From Oribacterium sp. WCC10 (GTDB taxonomy: Bacteria; Bacillota; Clostridia; Lachnospirales; Lachnospiraceae), in assembly GCF_900113415.1 (NCBI RefSeq), contig NZ_FOPH01000002.1, forward strand, positions 62,001 through 126,000: a stretch of 64,000 nt of DNA, in the 5' to 3' direction. The position numbers were made by a program, and so were the translations under genes. Under the pieces are notes generated by a model, which worked only from the letters and a program-made list of their open reading frames with translations, was not told where the DNA came from and did no database searches. This document shows positions 45,267 to 53,260 of this stretch, in pieces (the first letter of the stretch is position 1; every line of letters starts with the position of its first letter).

Positions 45267-46649
45267 ATGGCAAAGAGTACGGAAGGCTACAAGGGATTAA
45301 AGCTGTTTGAACTGCCATGGACGGTATTCGCGATTTTTTCTGCGATAGTTCTTGCAGCAACTTATCTTGGGGTTTTGCCTCAGGGGATGGCAGGTTGTTT
45401 TGCATTTATGATAGTTATCGGAACTATCCTGAATGAAGTCGGAAACAGAACACCTATAATCAAGGATTATCTTGGAGGCGGAGCCATCGTGGTTATCTTT
45501 GGCTCAGCGGCACTTAATTATTTCAATCTTATTCCTAAGCTTTTAGATGCAGAAAACAAGGTTTATGCCATGGGTATAAAACTGGATCTCATCGGAAACA
45601 TCACTACTTTCTTTAAACCAACAGGAGCATTCCTGGATTTCTACATCGCAGCTCTTATCTGCGGATCTATTCTCGGTATGAACAGAAAGCTTCTCGCCAA
45701 GGCGGCAGCCAGATATTTTCCGGCTATCTTCGGAGCTATCGTTCTTTCTTTTGCATTAGCAGGCATTGCCGGTGCTGTAATGGGATTTGGCGTCATTAAG
45801 TCGGTTCTTCTTATAGCTCTTCCGATTATGGGCGGCGGAATGGGAGCCGGTGCAGTACCTCTTTCCAAGATATTTGAGTCATCGGGAACAATGACTGCTG
45901 ATGAGGCTATATCTACCATGACACCGGCGGTAGCTATCGGTAACGCTATCTCTATAGTTATGGCCGGCGTTTTTTCAAAAGTGCTTAAAGGAGATCTTAA
46001 CGGTAAGGGTGCACTTATGAAAACAGGAGATGCCAATGCTCAAGAGTATGAGATAAGTCCTGAGATGCAGAAGAAAAGAGATCATGTAAATGTTACAAAT
46101 CTCGGAAAGGGACTGTTTGTATCATGTTCTTTCTTTGCATGGGGCTATATCGTATCCAAGTTCTGGACAATGCTGGTACCTTCGGTAAGTATCCATGCAT
46201 ATGCCTGGATGATCATCTCTGTAGCTGTTTGTAAAGTTCTTGATATCATCCCGGAAGATATCGAAATCGACTGCTTCCAGTGGTTTCAGTTCATCATGAA
46301 GAATCTTACAACAACACTTCTTGTTGGAATCGGAATCTGTTACCTTGAGCTCAGCACGGTTATAGCAAGCTTCTCACTTACTTATCTTGTTCTTTGTCTC
46401 CTTACTTGTATCGGCGCATTTGTGGGAGCAGCATTTATAGGTAAGCTGGTTGGTTTCTATCCGTTAGAGGCAGGCATAACTGCAGGTCTTTGTATGGCCA
46501 ATATGGGTGGAACAGGTGACGTTGCGGTTCTTTCAGCAGCAGACAGAATGGAACTTATGCCGTTCTCACAGATCTCATCAAGAATCGGTGGTTCCATCAT
46601 TCTGATTATAGGTTCACTTCTGTTGTCTATTCTCGGAGGAATGTTGTAA
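45267..46649 (+). CDS. 2-hydroxycarboxylate transporter (malate/citrate:cation symporter)
   Basis: A 460-residue polytopic membrane protein of the 2HCT family (CitS, CimH, MaeN, MaeP). It contains the two re-entrant-loop motifs: LPIMGGGMGAGAVPLSKIF (about 185-203) and CMANMGGTGDVAVLSAADRM near 415, plus NRTPIIKDYLGGG early on. It imports malate, citrate or lactate with H+ or Na+. Malic enzyme two genes downstream favours malate, as in the maeKR-maePE cluster of lactobacilli. The start at 45267 follows GGGAGG; an earlier in-frame ATG at 45222 has no site. Confidence 0.87.
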   Translation: MAKSTEGYKGLKLFELPWTVFAIFSAIVLAATYLGVLPQGMAGCFAFMIVIGTILNEVGNRTPIIKDYLGGGAIVVIFGSAALNYFNLIPKLLDAENKVYAMGIKLDLIGNITTFFKPTGAFLDFYIAALICGSILGMNRKLLAKAAARYFPAIFGAIVLSFALAGIAGAVMGFGVIKSVLLIALPIMGGGMGAGAVPLSKIFESSGTMTADEAISTMTPAVAIGNAISIVMAGVFSKVLKGDLNGKGALMKTGDANAQEYEISPEMQKKRDHVNVTNLGKGLFVSCSFFAWGYIVSKFWTMLVPSVSIHAYAWMIISVAVCKVLDIIPEDIEIDCFQWFQFIMKNLTTTLLVGIGICYLELSTVIASFSLTYLVLCLLTCIGAFVGAAFIGKLVGFYPLEAGITAGLCMANMGGTGDVAVLSAADRMELMPFSQISSRIGGSIILIIGSLLLSILGGML

Positions 46650-46656
46650 AGCATTT

Positions 46657-47235
46657 ATGAATTGCAGTAATTGTCAAAAAGAGGCAGACTTCAGGTACAG
46701 GGTACTGGAAGTGCAGACCCTTCATGTTAGATCGTTGAAGGGGGATAACAAGGTACAGGCTCTTGGGAAATTTCAGGATTACGGGATATGTCGAAGCTGT
46801 GCTGAAAGAAAGATGAGGGATTTGCTGGAGTTCTCCGGTGAAAAAAGAAAACATTGTTTCTTCAGCATTGTTATCATAGTTATGGGATGTCTCATACTTC
46901 TTAATATGGGAAAAGAGGGACTTATAGGATTTACAGGATTGTTCTTTATAATTGGAGGCGTAATGATAGAATACGGAACAGTAAGTGAATGGATTCGTAT
47001 TAGGAAAGAGCTGATGGCGCTTCCATTTGAGAAAAGGCTGGAAAGGGCGGCCTGGCAGGAACTTCTGGCAACAGCTCCTAAAAAGTCGATTGATTCTGAC
47101 ATATCCTATATACCTGTAAACGGTGAAACTGTTAATATGAAAAAAGGGGATTTTATGGTAATGTATGACTTGATCCCTGAAATAGTTGAGAAAGCATGGT
47201 CTGTTATAAATACAGACTATTTAAATCAAAGATAA
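46657..47235 (+). CDS. Zinc-ribbon membrane protein of unknown function in the malate operon
   Basis: A 192-residue protein. It begins with a zinc-ribbon-like pair, Cys3-x2-Cys6 and Cys45-x2-Cys48, on the cytosolic side, followed by two hydrophobic segments (about 67-80 and 86-102) and a hydrophilic C-terminal domain (KELMALPFEKRLERAAWQ ...). No family was recognised. It starts seven bases after the transporter stop and ends 13 bases before malic enzyme, so it is embedded in the operon and probably translationally coupled. A role in transporter assembly or regulation is a guess. Confidence 0.6.
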   Translation: MNCSNCQKEADFRYRVLEVQTLHVRSLKGDNKVQALGKFQDYGICRSCAERKMRDLLEFSGEKRKHCFFSIVIIVMGCLILLNMGKEGLIGFTGLFFIIGGVMIEYGTVSEWIRIRKELMALPFEKRLERAAWQELLATAPKKSIDSDISYIPVNGETVNMKKGDFMVMYDLIPEIVEKAWSVINTDYLNQR

Positions 47236-47248
47236 AGGAGAAAAATAT

Positions 47249-48421
47249 ATGGATTACGCAAAGGTATCATTGGAGAAGCACTATGAGTGGAAGGGCAAGA
47301 TAGAGGTTAATTCAAGAGCTGCGGTTGACTCTTCGGAGGCACTTTCCATTGCATATACACCGGGCGTTGCGGCACCATGTCTTGAGATTCAGAAGGATGT
47401 CAGTAAGTCTTATGAGCTTACAAGAAGATGGAATACCGTGGCTGTTGTAACAGATGGTACGGCGGTACTTGGACTTGGTGACATCGGACCGGAGGCAGGA
47501 ATGCCTGTTATGGAAGGAAAGTGCGTTCTTTTCAAGGCGTTCGGTGATGTTGATGCTATTCCTCTTTGTGTACGTTCCAAGGATCCTGATGAAATCGTGC
47601 ATACTATACAGCTTCTGCTTGGTTCATTCGGTGGTATCAATCTAGAGGATATTTCAGCTCCGAGATGCTTCGAGATCGAGAAGAAGCTTAAGGCGGTTTC
47701 TGATGTTCCTATCTTCCATGATGATCAACACGGAACAGCAGTTATTACCCTTGCAGGTCTGATGAATGCACTTAAGGTAGTAGGAAAGAAAATTGAGGAT
47801 ATCAAGATTGTTACTTCCGGTGCAGGTGCTGCGGGAATCGCCATAATCAAGCTCCTTATGGCTATGGGTCTCAAGAATGTCATCATGACAGACAGAAAGG
47901 GTGCTATCTATGAGGGAAGAGAAGATCTTAATCCTATCAAGGAAGAGATGGCAAAGATAACCAACTTTAATCACGAGAAGGGAACCCTCGCAGAGGTTAT
48001 CAAGGGAGCTGACTGCTTCATCGGCGTATCGGCACCTGGAACTCTTACACCTGATATGGTTCGCACCATGGCAAAGGATCCTATCATTTTTGCATGTGCA
48101 AATCCTACACCTGAGATCTTTCCTGATGAGGCAAAGTCAGCAGGAGCGGCAGTTGTATCAACAGGACGTTCTGATTTCCCTAACCAGATAAACAATGTTC
48201 TCTGCTTCCCGGGTATCTTCCGTGGTGCGTTGGATGTTCGTGCATCTGATATCAATGATGAAATGAAGATTGCAGCGGCAAAGGCTATCGCAGGTCTTGT
48301 TTCAGATGAAGAACTTAATGCTGACTACATCCTTCCAAAGGCATTTGATCCACGTGTTAAGGATGCAGTTGCGAAGGCTACAGCAGAGGCTGCAAGAAAG
48401 TCAGGCGTTGCAAGAATCTAA
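47249..48421 (+). CDS. Malic enzyme, NAD(P)-dependent, short form
   Basis: A 390-residue cytosolic enzyme decarboxylating malate to pyruvate. N-terminal domain with SEALSIAYTPGVAAPCLEI and VVTDGTAVLGLGDIGP, catalytic DDQHGTAVI (metal and base region), then an NAD(P) domain with TSGAGAAGIAI and ADCFIGVSAPGTLT. The length is that of the short bacterial form (about 390 residues), without a phosphotransacetylase extension. AAAGGAG precedes the ATG. With the 2HCT transporter it would make a malate uptake and decarboxylation route yielding pyruvate and reducing power. A full dispersed repeat begins inside the stop codon. Confidence 0.93.
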   Translation: MDYAKVSLEKHYEWKGKIEVNSRAAVDSSEALSIAYTPGVAAPCLEIQKDVSKSYELTRRWNTVAVVTDGTAVLGLGDIGPEAGMPVMEGKCVLFKAFGDVDAIPLCVRSKDPDEIVHTIQLLLGSFGGINLEDISAPRCFEIEKKLKAVSDVPIFHDDQHGTAVITLAGLMNALKVVGKKIEDIKIVTSGAGAAGIAIIKLLMAMGLKNVIMTDRKGAIYEGREDLNPIKEEMAKITNFNHEKGTLAEVIKGADCFIGVSAPGTLTPDMVRTMAKDPIIFACANPTPEIFPDEAKSAGAAVVSTGRSDFPNQINNVLCFPGIFRGALDVRASDINDEMKIAAAKAIAGLVSDEELNADYILPKAFDPRVKDAVAKATAEAARKSGVARI

Positions 48422-48545
48422 GGAAACATTGATTATATCAGTGATTTCCTCAGAGCCTCCGGCGTTGGGGCACGGATTTTCAAAGGAAATTGATGCTTCG
48501 CATCGAAAATCCGGACAGGGAAACGCTTTAATCAGCATTTCCCTA
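48419..48545 (+). repeat. Dispersed ~125-bp palindromic element, reference copy
   Basis: It begins at the malic-enzyme stop. Hairpin 1 is AAGGAAACATTGATT / ATCAGTGATTTCCT. A linker follows, then hairpin 2 CGGATTTTC / GAAAATCCG around TTGATGCTTCGCATC, then hairpin 3 GGGAAACGCT / AGCATTTCCC. Relatives lie at 2726, 14289 (minus), 26748 and 42419. Confidence 0.8.
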
Positions 48546-48662
48546 ATAGAACACTTTATAATTACACATATAAACAATGAGTGGTAATTGTGCTCCGTAC
48601 ATAAGAGTATCAGCCGGATAAAAGCAAAGGTATAATTTTTTTCGGGTTTATGTAGTATGATT

Positions 48663-48706
48663 AAAGAGGTCGAAATCATTAATAGATGATTCCGGCCTCT
48701 TTTTAT
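48663..48706 (+). terminator. Intrinsic terminator downstream of the malate operon
   Basis: A long stem from AAAGAGGTCG and AAATCAT pairing with ATGATT and CCGGCCTCTTT, followed by Ts. The remainder of the 534-bp gap 48422-48955 holds the repeat above and the arsR promoter. Confidence 0.8.
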
Positions 48707-48806
48707 GATATAAGAGATGGTAGTGACAGAAAATGTTGCATACAATGCTGCGTGGAACACATACAAATGTATGTATTATGTGCATTGAAAAAATGAAATA
48801 AAAGCG

Positions 48807-48834
48807 TTGACATCGCAAGAACATATGATAATAT
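48807..48834 (+). promoter_or_regulatory. Promoter of the zinc-efflux operon
   Basis: Perfect TTGACA (48807-48812), a 16-bp spacer and TAATAT (48829-48834). Confidence 0.75.
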
Positions 48835-48843
48835 ATTCATATG
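48822..48843. promoter_or_regulatory. ArsR/SmtB-type operator overlapping the -10
   Basis: CATATGA-N8-TCATATG is a perfect 7-bp inverted repeat. Its core TGAT-N6-TTCA matches the family consensus TGAA-N6-TTCA with one change. It covers the -10 box, fitting metal-relieved autorepression. Confidence 0.7.
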
Positions 48844-48955
48844 AGCGATGATTCATTTAATTGTGTTGCATAACCATATTTTTATACAGCATGGTTTGTA
48901 TGTATTTTATAGACTGCTGATTTGCTGATTTTGCAACACGGAATGGAGATTATTT

Positions 48956-49285
48956 ATGTCTGAACATTATGACGATAAGAACATCGATCATCTCATCCAG
49001 AATTGTTCTGAGGATGAGTTAAGTGATCTCGCAGAACTTTTTAAGGTATTCGGAGATTCAACCAGGATTAAGATTTTGTATGATCTTTTTCAGGGGGAAA
49101 AGAATGTAACAGAGATATGTGATGATCTGGAGATGAACCAGTCAGCCATATCGCATCAGCTTAAGATACTGAAGACAAGTAAGCTGATAAAGTCGCGTCG
49201 CGATGGTAAAGCCATGTACTACAGTCTGGCGGATGATCATGTAAAGGTTATCATTGCCATGGGCAAGGAACATGTAGAAGAGTGA
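48956..49285 (+). CDS. ArsR/SmtB-family zinc-type metalloregulator
   Basis: A 109-residue winged-helix repressor. DNA-recognition helix NQSAISHQLKILKTSKLI. The C-terminal helix has the full alpha-5 metal site D-x-H-x10-H-x2-E (Asp93, His95, His106, Glu109), as in SmtB and CzrA, which sense Zn(II)/Co(II). The Cys pair of the alpha-3 (Cd/Pb/As) site is absent, only Cys55 being present. It should repress its own operon through the dyad at 48822-48843 and release with zinc. ATGGAG precedes the start by about eight bases. Confidence 0.9.
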   Translation: MSEHYDDKNIDHLIQNCSEDELSDLAELFKVFGDSTRIKILYDLFQGEKNVTEICDDLEMNQSAISHQLKILKTSKLIKSRRDGKAMYYSLADDHVKVIIAMGKEHVEE

Positions 49286-49368
49286 TGTGTCGGATTATTG
49301 AATATCAGTGGATGACTTTTGTCATTATTCGGATGTTTTGAACCGGCAGGATGAAAGGATGGTTTCAA

Positions 49369-49584
49369 ATGAAAAAGAAATTTAAGTGCGATATCGACTG
49401 CGCAAATTGTGCGGCAAAGGTTGAGGAAGCTATCAAGAAAATTGAAGGTGTAAATGATGCAAAAGTCAACTTTGTAATGCAGAAGTTTACCCTGGACGCT
49501 GATGAAGAGAAGTTTGAGGAGATACTTAAACTTGCTGTGGAGACAGGTAAGAAGATAGAGCCGGACTTCTCAGTTGAGATGTGA
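49369..49584 (+). CDS. Stand-alone heavy-metal-associated (HMA) domain protein
   Basis: A 71-residue ferredoxin-like metal-binding domain with CxxC at Cys11/Cys14 (DIDCANCAAKVEEAIKKIEG). An Asp directly precedes the motif (I-D-C-A-N-C), as in zinc/cadmium ATPase metal-binding domains. The ATPase encoded next lacks this N-terminal domain, so the protein is probably its detached partner. The start at 49369 follows AAAGGA by nine bases; an ATG at 49351 adds six residues but has a worse site. Confidence 0.85.
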   Translation: MKKKFKCDIDCANCAAKVEEAIKKIEGVNDAKVNFVMQKFTLDADEEKFEEILKLAVETGKKIEPDFSVEM

Positions 49585-49646
49585 TCCGTTTTCTGAGCAG
49601 TATTGGTATTTTAAAGTCACTGTTATCGACGGTGATTTATTGGAGT

Positions 49647-49685
49647 GGCGTCAGCTCTTGCTATAAGCAGGTGCTGGCGTTTTTA
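49647..49685 (+). terminator. Intercistronic terminator-type hairpin before the ATPase gene
   Basis: Outer stem CGTCAGC / GCTGGCG, inner stem TGCT / AGCA, then TTTTT directly before the AAGGAG site of the ATPase. It would lower ATPase expression relative to the two upstream genes. Confidence 0.7.
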
Positions 49686-49696
49686 TAAGGAGAAAT

Positions 49697-51628
49697 ATGG
49701 AGAAGAAACTAAAAAAAGAGTTATATAAAATCCTTTTAGGAACAGCGATATTCTTTGTGTTGTTGGTCCTTGAAAAAACACATACTTTTCCGGTTGTATT
49801 TGAAAACAGACTGATCAGTTTTCTACTGTTCCTTGTGCCTTACTTTATTTCGGGATTCTCTGTTGTAAAGAAAGCGCTTCTCGGAATAAAAAACAGACAG
49901 CCGATGGATGAGTCGCTTCTTATGACTATTGCCACAATCGGTGCATTTGCAACAGGCGAGAATTCTGAGGCCGTTGCAGTTATGGTGTTTTATCAGGTGG
50001 GTGAATGGTTTCAGAAGTATGCATTGGGAAAATCCCGTAAGAATATCGCAGATCTTATGGACATAGTACCTGAAGAAGCTACTGTGGAAAGAGAAGACGG
50101 GAGTGTGGAAATCCTTGATCCTGATAATGTAGAGGTAGGAGACATCATTGTTATAAAAGCAGGAGACAGGATTCCTGTGGATGGAGAGATTATAAGCGGA
50201 GAGTCAATGATCAATACAGCCGCATTAACCGGCGAATCCGTACCACGCAGTGTTCGTGCCGGAGATCAGATAATCTCAGGATGCATAAACGGAGACGGAC
50301 TACTCAGAATCAGAGCAATAAAAGCGTTTGAGGATTCAACTGTTTCAAAGATACTTGAACTTGTGGAAAACGCATCCGAGAAAAAATCAAAAACCGAGAA
50401 TTACATTACCCGCTTTGCAAGAGTTTATACACCGATAGTTGTATATGCAGCTATCGCACTTGCTGTGATTCCTTCTATCATAACGAGAGATCCGGCAACA
50501 TGGTTTTACAGAGCCTGCACTTTTCTGGTAGTGTCATGTCCATGTGCTCTGGTTATCTCGGTTCCGCTGGCATTCTTCGGAGGAATCGGTGCAGCAAGTT
50601 CAAACGGAGTTCTTATCAAGGGCTCAAACTATCTTGAACTTCTGGCGAAACTTCATACAGTGGTTTCTGATAAGACGGGAACACTTACAGAAGGAAACTT
50701 CAAAGTAACTGATGTTATTCCCGAGGATGGAGTGGATAGGGCAGAGCTTTTGAGACTCAGTGCCATGGCCGAAGGTATGAGTACTCATCCCATAGCGATA
50801 TCCATAAGAGAGGAACTGGTTCAGCAGCTTCCGGAGTATGCTTTGGATATGAATACTGTTACTGATACGGAAAATATCACAGGACAGGGAATAATAGCTT
50901 CGGTGGAAGGAAAAAAGATATATATCGGAAATGATAAGCTTATGAAGACCTATGGTATCCCTTTCGGTGAAGTTTCGGATCCTGCGGCCACCATATCCTA
51001 TGTGGCTGTTCAGGAAGATTCCGGGATAAAGTTCCTGGGAGCCATACTTATCAAGGATAGGGTTAAGAAAGAAGCTGCTGAGGCCATAGCGGGCATGAAA
51101 AAGGAAGGTGTCAAAAATGTTGTGATGCTTACCGGAGACAGAAAAGTTGTAGGTGAGGCTGTGGCAAAGGAACTGGCAGTCGATAATGTTTACACCGGGC
51201 TTCTTCCGGGAGATAAGGTATCGAAGCTTGAAGAACTGATGACGGATCTTCATAAAATCAAAAACAGAGCCGGTGAAATGGTACTTGCTTTTATCGGAGA
51301 CGGAATTAACGATGCACCTGTTCTTGCGAGAGCGGATGTCGGAATCGCTATGGGATCCATTGGTTCGGATGCTGCAATTGAGGCTGCTGATGTTGTTATA
51401 ATGGATGATGATCTGAGAAGGATACCTAAGACTGTACGTATTGCCCGGAAGACGGTGGGAATCTCCAATCAGAATATTGCATTTGCTTTGCTTGTAAAGA
51501 TACTGGTGCTTATTCTCGGAGCGCTGGGAATCGCCAATATGTGGGCGGCGGTATTCGGAGATGTTGGAGTTTCGGTTCTTTGCATCATGAATTCCATGAG
51601 ACTTCTTGGAGAAAAGAAGAGCATATAG
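49697..51628 (+). CDS. zntA: Zn/Cd/Co-exporting P1B-type ATPase without HMA domain
   Basis: A 643-residue heavy-metal pump. It starts directly with helix one, with no CxxC domain. Motifs: TGES in the actuator, the SCPCAL membrane metal site, phosphorylated Asp in DKTGTL, the HP motif in MSTHPIAIS, GDGINDAPVLARADVG. In the last helices ALLVK (Lys) and VFGDVG (Asp) mark the P1B-2 group, i.e. Zn, Cd and Pb. This agrees with the zinc-type ArsR regulator and separate HMA protein upstream. AAGGAG precedes the ATG. Confidence 0.92.
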   Translation: MEKKLKKELYKILLGTAIFFVLLVLEKTHTFPVVFENRLISFLLFLVPYFISGFSVVKKALLGIKNRQPMDESLLMTIATIGAFATGENSEAVAVMVFYQVGEWFQKYALGKSRKNIADLMDIVPEEATVEREDGSVEILDPDNVEVGDIIVIKAGDRIPVDGEIISGESMINTAALTGESVPRSVRAGDQIISGCINGDGLLRIRAIKAFEDSTVSKILELVENASEKKSKTENYITRFARVYTPIVVYAAIALAVIPSIITRDPATWFYRACTFLVVSCPCALVISVPLAFFGGIGAASSNGVLIKGSNYLELLAKLHTVVSDKTGTLTEGNFKVTDVIPEDGVDRAELLRLSAMAEGMSTHPIAISIREELVQQLPEYALDMNTVTDTENITGQGIIASVEGKKIYIGNDKLMKTYGIPFGEVSDPAATISYVAVQEDSGIKFLGAILIKDRVKKEAAEAIAGMKKEGVKNVVMLTGDRKVVGEAVAKELAVDNVYTGLLPGDKVSKLEELMTDLHKIKNRAGEMVLAFIGDGINDAPVLARADVGIAMGSIGSDAAIEAADVVIMDDDLRRIPKTVRIARKTVGISNQNIAFALLVKILVLILGALGIANMWAAVFGDVGVSVLCIMNSMRLLGEKKSI

Positions 51629-51640
51629 GCATATCGGAAT

Positions 51641-51673
51641 TTTGTGGCAGGTTTTCGCTAAACCTGCCACAAA
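51641..51673 (+). terminator. Intrinsic terminator of the zinc-efflux operon
   Basis: Stem TTTGTGGCAGGTTT / AAACCTGCCACAAA followed by TCGTTTT. Confidence 0.75.
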
Positions 51674-51688
51674 TCGTTTTAGGTGTTA

Positions 51689-51733
51689 AGAAAAAAGGAG
51701 TGTGTCCCGGATTTCGGGATACACTCCTTTTAA
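51689..51733. terminator. Bidirectional terminator between zntA and the DtxR-type gene
   Basis: A 17-bp stem AAAAGGAGTGTGTCCCG / CGGGATACACTCCTTTT with A/T runs on both sides. Confidence 0.85.
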
Positions 51734-51735
51734 GT

Positions 51736-52167
51736 TTAAGGTCTTTTCTGTTCAAAAGCATTGATCATATCAAGTTCAGGAGATACTCCGTTGTGGGACT
51801 TGAGATAAAATTCCTTTAGTCTGGCAAAGGTTTCCGGGCTCAATACATGTTCGATTCTGCAGGCATCCTGTCCGGCAGTATAGGGGCTTACACCAAGATC
51901 AACAAGCATATTGGTGATGACAATGTGTTTTTCGTAAGTGCCCTTTGCGACCTTCATGCCATCGTCGGTGAGAGTAATATATCCGTTGGAATCTACTACG
52001 ATCATACCTTCCTCACGGAGTCTTTTCATGGCTACAGATACTGAAGGTTTTGAAAAGCCTAACATATTTGCGATATCTATGGAACGAACTACCTGGTGAT
52101 CCATGGAAAGCATAAGTATACTTTCCAAATAGTTCTCTGAGGACTCGTGAGTCTCGTAAGCTTTCAT
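51736..52167 (-). CDS. DtxR/MntR-family iron- or manganese-dependent regulator
   Basis: A 143-residue metal-dependent repressor. The winged-helix part (residues 1-75) has SSENYLESILMLS, VRSIDIANMLGFSKPSVSVA and the wing DSNGYITLTDDG. The dimerisation part carries the metal ligands (HIVITNMLVDLG ... DACRIEHVLSPETF). It ends at about 143 without an SH3-like domain, as in short DtxR/MntR forms. The feo operon and its TTAG-N6-CTAA boxes next door suggest it is the ferrous iron sensor. The start at 52167 has AAGAGGTG; a GTG nine bases earlier is the alternative. Confidence 0.85.
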   Translation of the reverse strand: MKAYETHESSENYLESILMLSMDHQVVRSIDIANMLGFSKPSVSVAMKRLREEGMIVVDSNGYITLTDDGMKVAKGTYEKHIVITNMLVDLGVSPYTAGQDACRIEHVLSPETFARLKEFYLKSHNGVSPELDMINAFEQKRP

Positions 52168-52419
52168 AAATTTCACCTCTTAAATAAATACAGAATTATA
52201 TGTGGTTAAAAAACTGTTTGATCCTGTTAAGTGGATATACAGTCAGTAACTAACAGATAGGAGATAAGTATAACATAAAAACCAAAGGGAAGGCATTGAT
52301 TTTGAAGATGGGTGAGTGCTGTTATATGAAAAATGCATGATAATTCAATGAATAAAACTATTTTTCAAAATGTAAAAGTGATTTGTACAGATTTTATAAA
52401 AAAATTATAAAATTTAAAA

Positions 52420-52433
52420 GTAGGTTTAACTAA
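52420..52433. promoter_or_regulatory. Degenerate iron-type box upstream of feo
   Basis: GTAG-GTTTAA-CTAA: on the minus strand AAGTTAG-N6-CTAC, one base off the box shared by the other five sites. Confidence 0.4.
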
Positions 52434-52451
52434 CTTTTCGGCACTCAAAGC

Positions 52452-52480
52452 TTGACTTTGAAGTTAGCTGATGCTAATTT
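52452..52480 (+). promoter_or_regulatory. Promoter of the feo operon
   Basis: TTGACT (52452-52457), a 17-bp spacer and TAATTT (52475-52480). A regulator box occupies the spacer and the -10. Confidence 0.65.
52464..52477. promoter_or_regulatory. DtxR-type box 1 (feo)
   Basis: TTAG-CTGATG-CTAA, preceded by AAG and followed by T, inside the feo promoter. Confidence 0.65.
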
Positions 52481-52494
52481 ATTTAGGTAAAAAG

Positions 52495-52508
52495 TTAGAG
52501 GAAACTAA
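52495..52508. promoter_or_regulatory. DtxR-type box 2 (feo)
   Basis: TTAG-AGGAAA-CTAA, 31 bp (three turns) after box 1. Confidence 0.65.
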
Positions 52509-52534
52509 TAATAGTTAAACTTTTCTAACATAAG

Positions 52535-52548
52535 TTAGAGAAACCTAA
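52535..52548. promoter_or_regulatory. DtxR-type box 3 (feo)
   Basis: TTAG-AGAAAC-CTAA, directly before the feoA ribosome site. Confidence 0.65.
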
Positions 52549-52564
52549 TAAGCGGAGGTACGGG

Positions 52565-52783
52565 ATGTTACCATTATCCATGGCCGGTGTAGGTGAGACA
52601 CACATGATCAACAGAGTTACCGGAAAAGAGGACATGAAACAGCATCTTGCGGATCTGGGTTTTGTTCCCGGAGAGCAGGTTGAGATCATATCAGATACCG
52701 GTGACGGTAATGTCATCGTAAATATCAAGGAAACCAGACTTGGTATAACCAGCCAGATGGCATCAAAGATTATGGTGGACTGA
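52565..52783 (+). CDS. feoA: Ferrous iron transport protein FeoA (first copy)
   Basis: A 72-residue SH3-like protein of the FeoA family: MLPLSMAGVGETHMINRVTG, HLADLGFVPGEQVEIIS and a terminal TRLGITSQMASKIMVD with the usual structure. FeoA is a cytosolic partner of FeoB. GGAGGTACGGG precedes the ATG. It is followed after 166 bp by a second FeoA and then FeoB. Confidence 0.9.
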   Translation: MLPLSMAGVGETHMINRVTGKEDMKQHLADLGFVPGEQVEIISDTGDGNVIVNIKETRLGITSQMASKIMVD

Positions 52784-52880
52784 TATACATACAAATATAG
52801 ATATTATGCCACGAGGTTATTTGACGTTTGGAACAAGTTGGTTTGGAAATGTCAGATAACCGTTTTTTACGCACTATGAG

Positions 52881-52894
52881 TTAGACAGAACTAA
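52881..52894. promoter_or_regulatory. DtxR-type box 4, between the two feoA genes
   Basis: TTAG-ACAGAA-CTAA, 56 bp before the second feoA; suggests separate control of feoA2-feoB. Confidence 0.55.
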
Positions 52895-52949
52895 AACAAG
52901 GTAACTGTGACTAACTTGTTTATACAATGATAAAAGGGGGACAAGTATA

Positions 52950-53171
52950 ATGAAGACACTAAGAGATATTGCTGTTGGGCAGTCATCCACGGTTCTTAAA
53001 ATTCATGGAGAGGGAGCTCTCAAGAGAAGAATCATGGACATGGGGATCACAAAGGGAACAGATATTCTTGTCAGGAAGGTTGCGCCGCTTGGTGATCCTA
53101 TTGAAATTACGGTAAGAGGATATGAGCTTTCTATTCGTAAAGATGATGCCGATATCCTGGAGATGGCATAA
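52950..53171 (+). CDS. feoA: Ferrous iron transport protein FeoA (second copy)
   Basis: A 73-residue FeoA-family protein: MKTLRDIAVGQSSTVLKIHG, RRIMDMGITKGTDILVRKVAPLGDPIEI and RGYELSIRKDDADILEM, the more canonical of the two copies. AAAGGGGG precedes the ATG. It lies 89 bp before feoB. Two FeoA proteins are common in Clostridia and may form a complex with FeoB. Confidence 0.92.
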   Translation: MKTLRDIAVGQSSTVLKIHGEGALKRRIMDMGITKGTDILVRKVAPLGDPIEITVRGYELSIRKDDADILEMA

Positions 53172-53260
53172 GGCTTGTAGATGATATGTGGAATGGTGTG
53201 TGGAACAGGTTATAAACAATAATACACAGATATTCCCCAAGAAAGAAGGAGAGGCAAAGT

